Source: Amoebophilaceae bacterium (lineage in GTDB: Bacteria; Bacteroidota; Bacteroidia; Cytophagales; Amoebophilaceae). Taken from it: a stretch of 64,000 nt of DNA. Both the position numbers and the translations under genes were made by a program. Below are positions 63,389-64,000 of the stretch, in pieces. Under the pieces are notes generated by a model that was given only the letters and a program-made list of their open reading frames with translations, did not search any database and was not told the origin of the DNA. The first letter of the stretch is position 1, and every line of letters begins with the position of its first letter. The stretch is taken from NCBI GenBank assembly GCA_025455725.1, contig JALOLY010000002.1, forward strand, positions 4,295-68,294, given 5' to 3'.

Positions 63389-64000
63389 GTTGGGCAACAC
63401 GATGGGCCAGCAATGTATCACAGCACCCGTAGCCTCTTGTAGTACTGCTTGCTACTGACCTTGCCGTTGACTCAACAACACACGCTCCCGAGAAGAGGTG
63501 GTGAAAGGCCCCATAAAAACCCGGGGAGACGCAGACACCCCTGCGGCTACCAGATTGGTTGGGGACATCCTGCCCGATGCACCGCTGACGCGTGCATCTT
63601 CGCGTAAGGGGACAAGCGAAAGCGCTCCTGGCGACAGGGCTTCCCCTGACGCTTGCACGGGATCGGCTGTCGTCGGGGGATCCTGCTTGAGCACAGGCTC
63701 TTCAGTGATGGCACGCAGACCTGATCCACAACTCTGTAACAAATGTAAAGACTACACACAATAGCCGTTGCTAGTGAGCGATTCGATCAAGAAGTACACA
63801 CCATTGACACGTTGAAATGAGCGGAGCCCTCCACACGTGTTACCAAGCGGCACAGGACACACGCCGCGGGCTCTTAGCCTGAGAGACCCCCGCATCTTGC
63901 AAAATCACGGCCCGCCATGCAATAGTGCTACCCCCCCCCTCAAAAAAATTGCCCCACCGCACAAGGCCCCCCATGACCGGGATACAACACGCCCTATCCG
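63389..64000. other. Gene-poor end of window
   Basis: No confident gene. A G+C-rich island (about 63490-63720) is open in several frames on both strands. The final 220 bases contain homopolymers (C9 at 63931-63939, A7 at 63942-63948). No RNA gene is seen. Confidence 0.4.
63452..63742 (-). pseudogene. Possible remnant of an exported protein gene
   Basis: A 96-codon frame from a TTG reads LLQSCGSGLRAITEEPVLKQ and goes on rich in Pro, Ser, Ala and Val. LLQSC resembles a lipobox, and just upstream but in another frame is the hydrophobic LATAIVCSLYIC. Removing one base near 63742 would join them into a lipoprotein signal. No ATG start is found, and an opposite-strand frame (63498-63764) is also open, so this could be chance in G+C-rich DNA. 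Confidence 0.2.

Overview
The window is a bacterial chromosome segment from a member of the Bacteroidota. The pointers are a fused SecDF, an archaeal/eukaryal-type prolyl-tRNA synthetase with a C-terminal Tyr, a histone H1-like small protein, DUF4199, DUF502 and DUF6913 family proteins, FloA, a GH3-type acyl-adenylase, a PASTA-bearing FtsI and promoters of the Bacteroidota form TTG-N19/21-TAnnTTTG. Several traits suggest a reduced, possibly host-associated lineage, for example Amoebophilaceae/Cardinium-like; that placement is inference. They are two roughly 1-kb spacers without recognisable genes, a decayed gene, a short dcw cluster, a C4-dicarboxylate exchanger, a membrane-anchored macro-domain protein and fast-evolving exported coiled-coil proteins. 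Base composition is mid-40s % G+C by eye, higher than I would expect for known Cardinium.

Layout: 1-2205, end of secDF; 2206-3221, spacer. 3222-7904 (minus), serS-adk-obg-proS. 8261-9754 rho, then an exported macro-domain protein (minus), mnmE, an NrnA-like DHH phosphoesterase overlapping a membrane FKBP, and tRNA-Phe. 14.7-18.2 kb: a Bacteroidota-conserved hypothetical gene, a broken DUF502 gene, DUF4199, smpB and tsaD. tsaD is back-to-back with a 1486-residue TamB-like gene. 22.7-24.7 kb: a two-gene minus-strand locus coding for a Cys-rich coiled-coil lipoprotein and a secreted repeat coiled-coil protein. 25-34 kb: Dcu transporter, cdsA/psd, comF, SPOR protein, asd, gpmI. 33.8-40.4 kb: recA, spacer, ZIP transporter, coupled ligA-DUF6913-dapA, and a histone H1-like gene. 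41-44.5 kb: tig-clpP-clpX and tRNA-Leu(UAG). 44.7-49.8 kb: an RSH (p)ppGpp enzyme with a dead hydrolase site, a GH3-like gene overlapping it tail-to-tail, a 34-bp perfect palindrome and floA. 49.9-56.9 kb (minus): cca-rsmH-ftsL-ftsI-murE-rimM. 57-63.4 kb: pyrG, an outer-membrane barrel protein, tRNA-Leu(UAA), tRNA-Gly(GCC), mutS and a SpoU methyltransferase. The last 600 bases hold no confident gene.

Functional themes: translation and tRNA maturation (proS, serS, mnmE, tsaD, cca, four tRNAs, rimM, trmH-like, smpB); protein folding and turnover (tig, clpXP, FKBP); DAP-type peptidoglycan and division (asd, dapA, murE with a DNPR motif, ftsI, ftsL, rsmH); phosphatidylethanolamine synthesis (cdsA, psd); DNA maintenance (recA, mutS, ligA). 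The most novel parts are the exported coiled-coil locus, the macro-domain protein and the synthetase-only RSH. All functions are read from sequence by eye; no database search was run.
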